64,000 bases of DNA from Symbiodinium natans (lineage: Eukaryota; Sar; Dinophyceae; Suessiales; Symbiodiniaceae). This document shows, piece after piece, positions 63,638 to 64,000 of this stretch. The number at the start of each line of letters is the position of its first letter. The stretch's first letter is position 1. The DNA lies in assembly GCA_905221605.1 (NCBI GenBank), contig CAJNDS010000890.1, positions 87,501 to 151,500 on the forward strand, in the 5' to 3' direction. Below the pieces are notes generated by a model that worked only from the letters and a program-made list of their open reading frames with translations, did no database searches and was not told where the DNA came from. A program made the position numbers and the translations under genes.

Positions 63638-64000
63638 GTTCTCGCTGGTCTTTTTCAGGGGCGGGAGGGGTGCTCAAGGTTAGGTTGCAGCCCACGAGTG
63701 TGCTAGGAATTGGGTTTAGGGCTTCGGGCTTAGGACTTGCGGCTTAGGGTTTAGGTTTGGGGTTCAGGGCAACTGGACCCAAGAGTAACCTCGACACAGG
63801 ACGGCTGTTTTTTTGTTTGAAGGGCCTGATAGGGGGTTCTAAAACCTAAGAAGGGAGTAAGGGTTTGCTCTGGGTGTTAGTGTATCTGGGGGAGAGAAGC
63901 CCTACGTGCTTCCATCTTTGTGCTGAACCCCAAACCTTACACCTTAGAATGGCACCCCAGCCCTATAATCTTGGGCTTTTGTGCAAAGAGCTTTTTCTAC

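Overview
The window looks like a nuclear scaffold from a dinoflagellate, probably in or near the Suessiales/Symbiodiniaceae. This rests on pervasive plant-type TTTAGGG repeats, a LINE whose ORF1, endonuclease, reverse transcriptase and RNase H resemble the abundant dinoflagellate LINEs, and splice junctions using GT, GC or GA donors with AG acceptors (often AG|G). The species cannot be named from the sequence. No bacterial-style operons, rRNA or CRISPR arrays were seen.

Layout. 1-18.9 kb: dozens of interstitial telomeric arrays in both orientations separating 75-160 bp GC-rich segments, many of which read as small exons, mostly on the minus strand. The best model here is a minus-strand gene at 14.05-15.1 kb in which one intron (14740-15001) is almost entirely telomeric repeat. 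18.93-27.9 kb: a tRNA-Gln(CTG) gene at the 5' edge of an about 9 kb plus-strand LINE that is flanked by telomeric repeat. Its ORF1 and ORF2 share a frame across the leaky stop context TGA CTA G, and both carry frameshifts. 28-35.6 kb: simple-sequence DNA, an octamer TTTAGGGG array and a 99-bp (33-codon) tandem repeat. 35.6-47.3 kb: two tandem copies of one minus-strand gene with seven matching micro-exons of 36-96 nt in each copy. Phases join correctly from exon to exon, and exon lengths are identical or differ by one codon. Introns are filled with telomeric arrays and MITEs and differ greatly between the copies. 47.4-64 kb: more arrays, small exons on both strands (best at 50716-50801 and 63397-63509), long TTTAGGGG and (GTTT)n tracts, and short palindromic elements.

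Main idea. In the sense direction, introns here tend to begin with (TTTAGGG)n, often giving the donor G|GTTTAGGG, and to end with (CCCTAAA)n. Intron ends are therefore complementary telomeric inverted repeats. Several palindromic MITE families (A, B, C, D, G below) also lie within about 10-35 nt of predicted splice sites. Together they suggest introner-like behaviour of telomeric repeats and MITEs. All coding calls outside the LINE are by eye, from reading frame, splice motifs and paralogue comparison. Only the duplicated gene, the 14-15 kb gene, the LINE and the tRNA are strongly supported.
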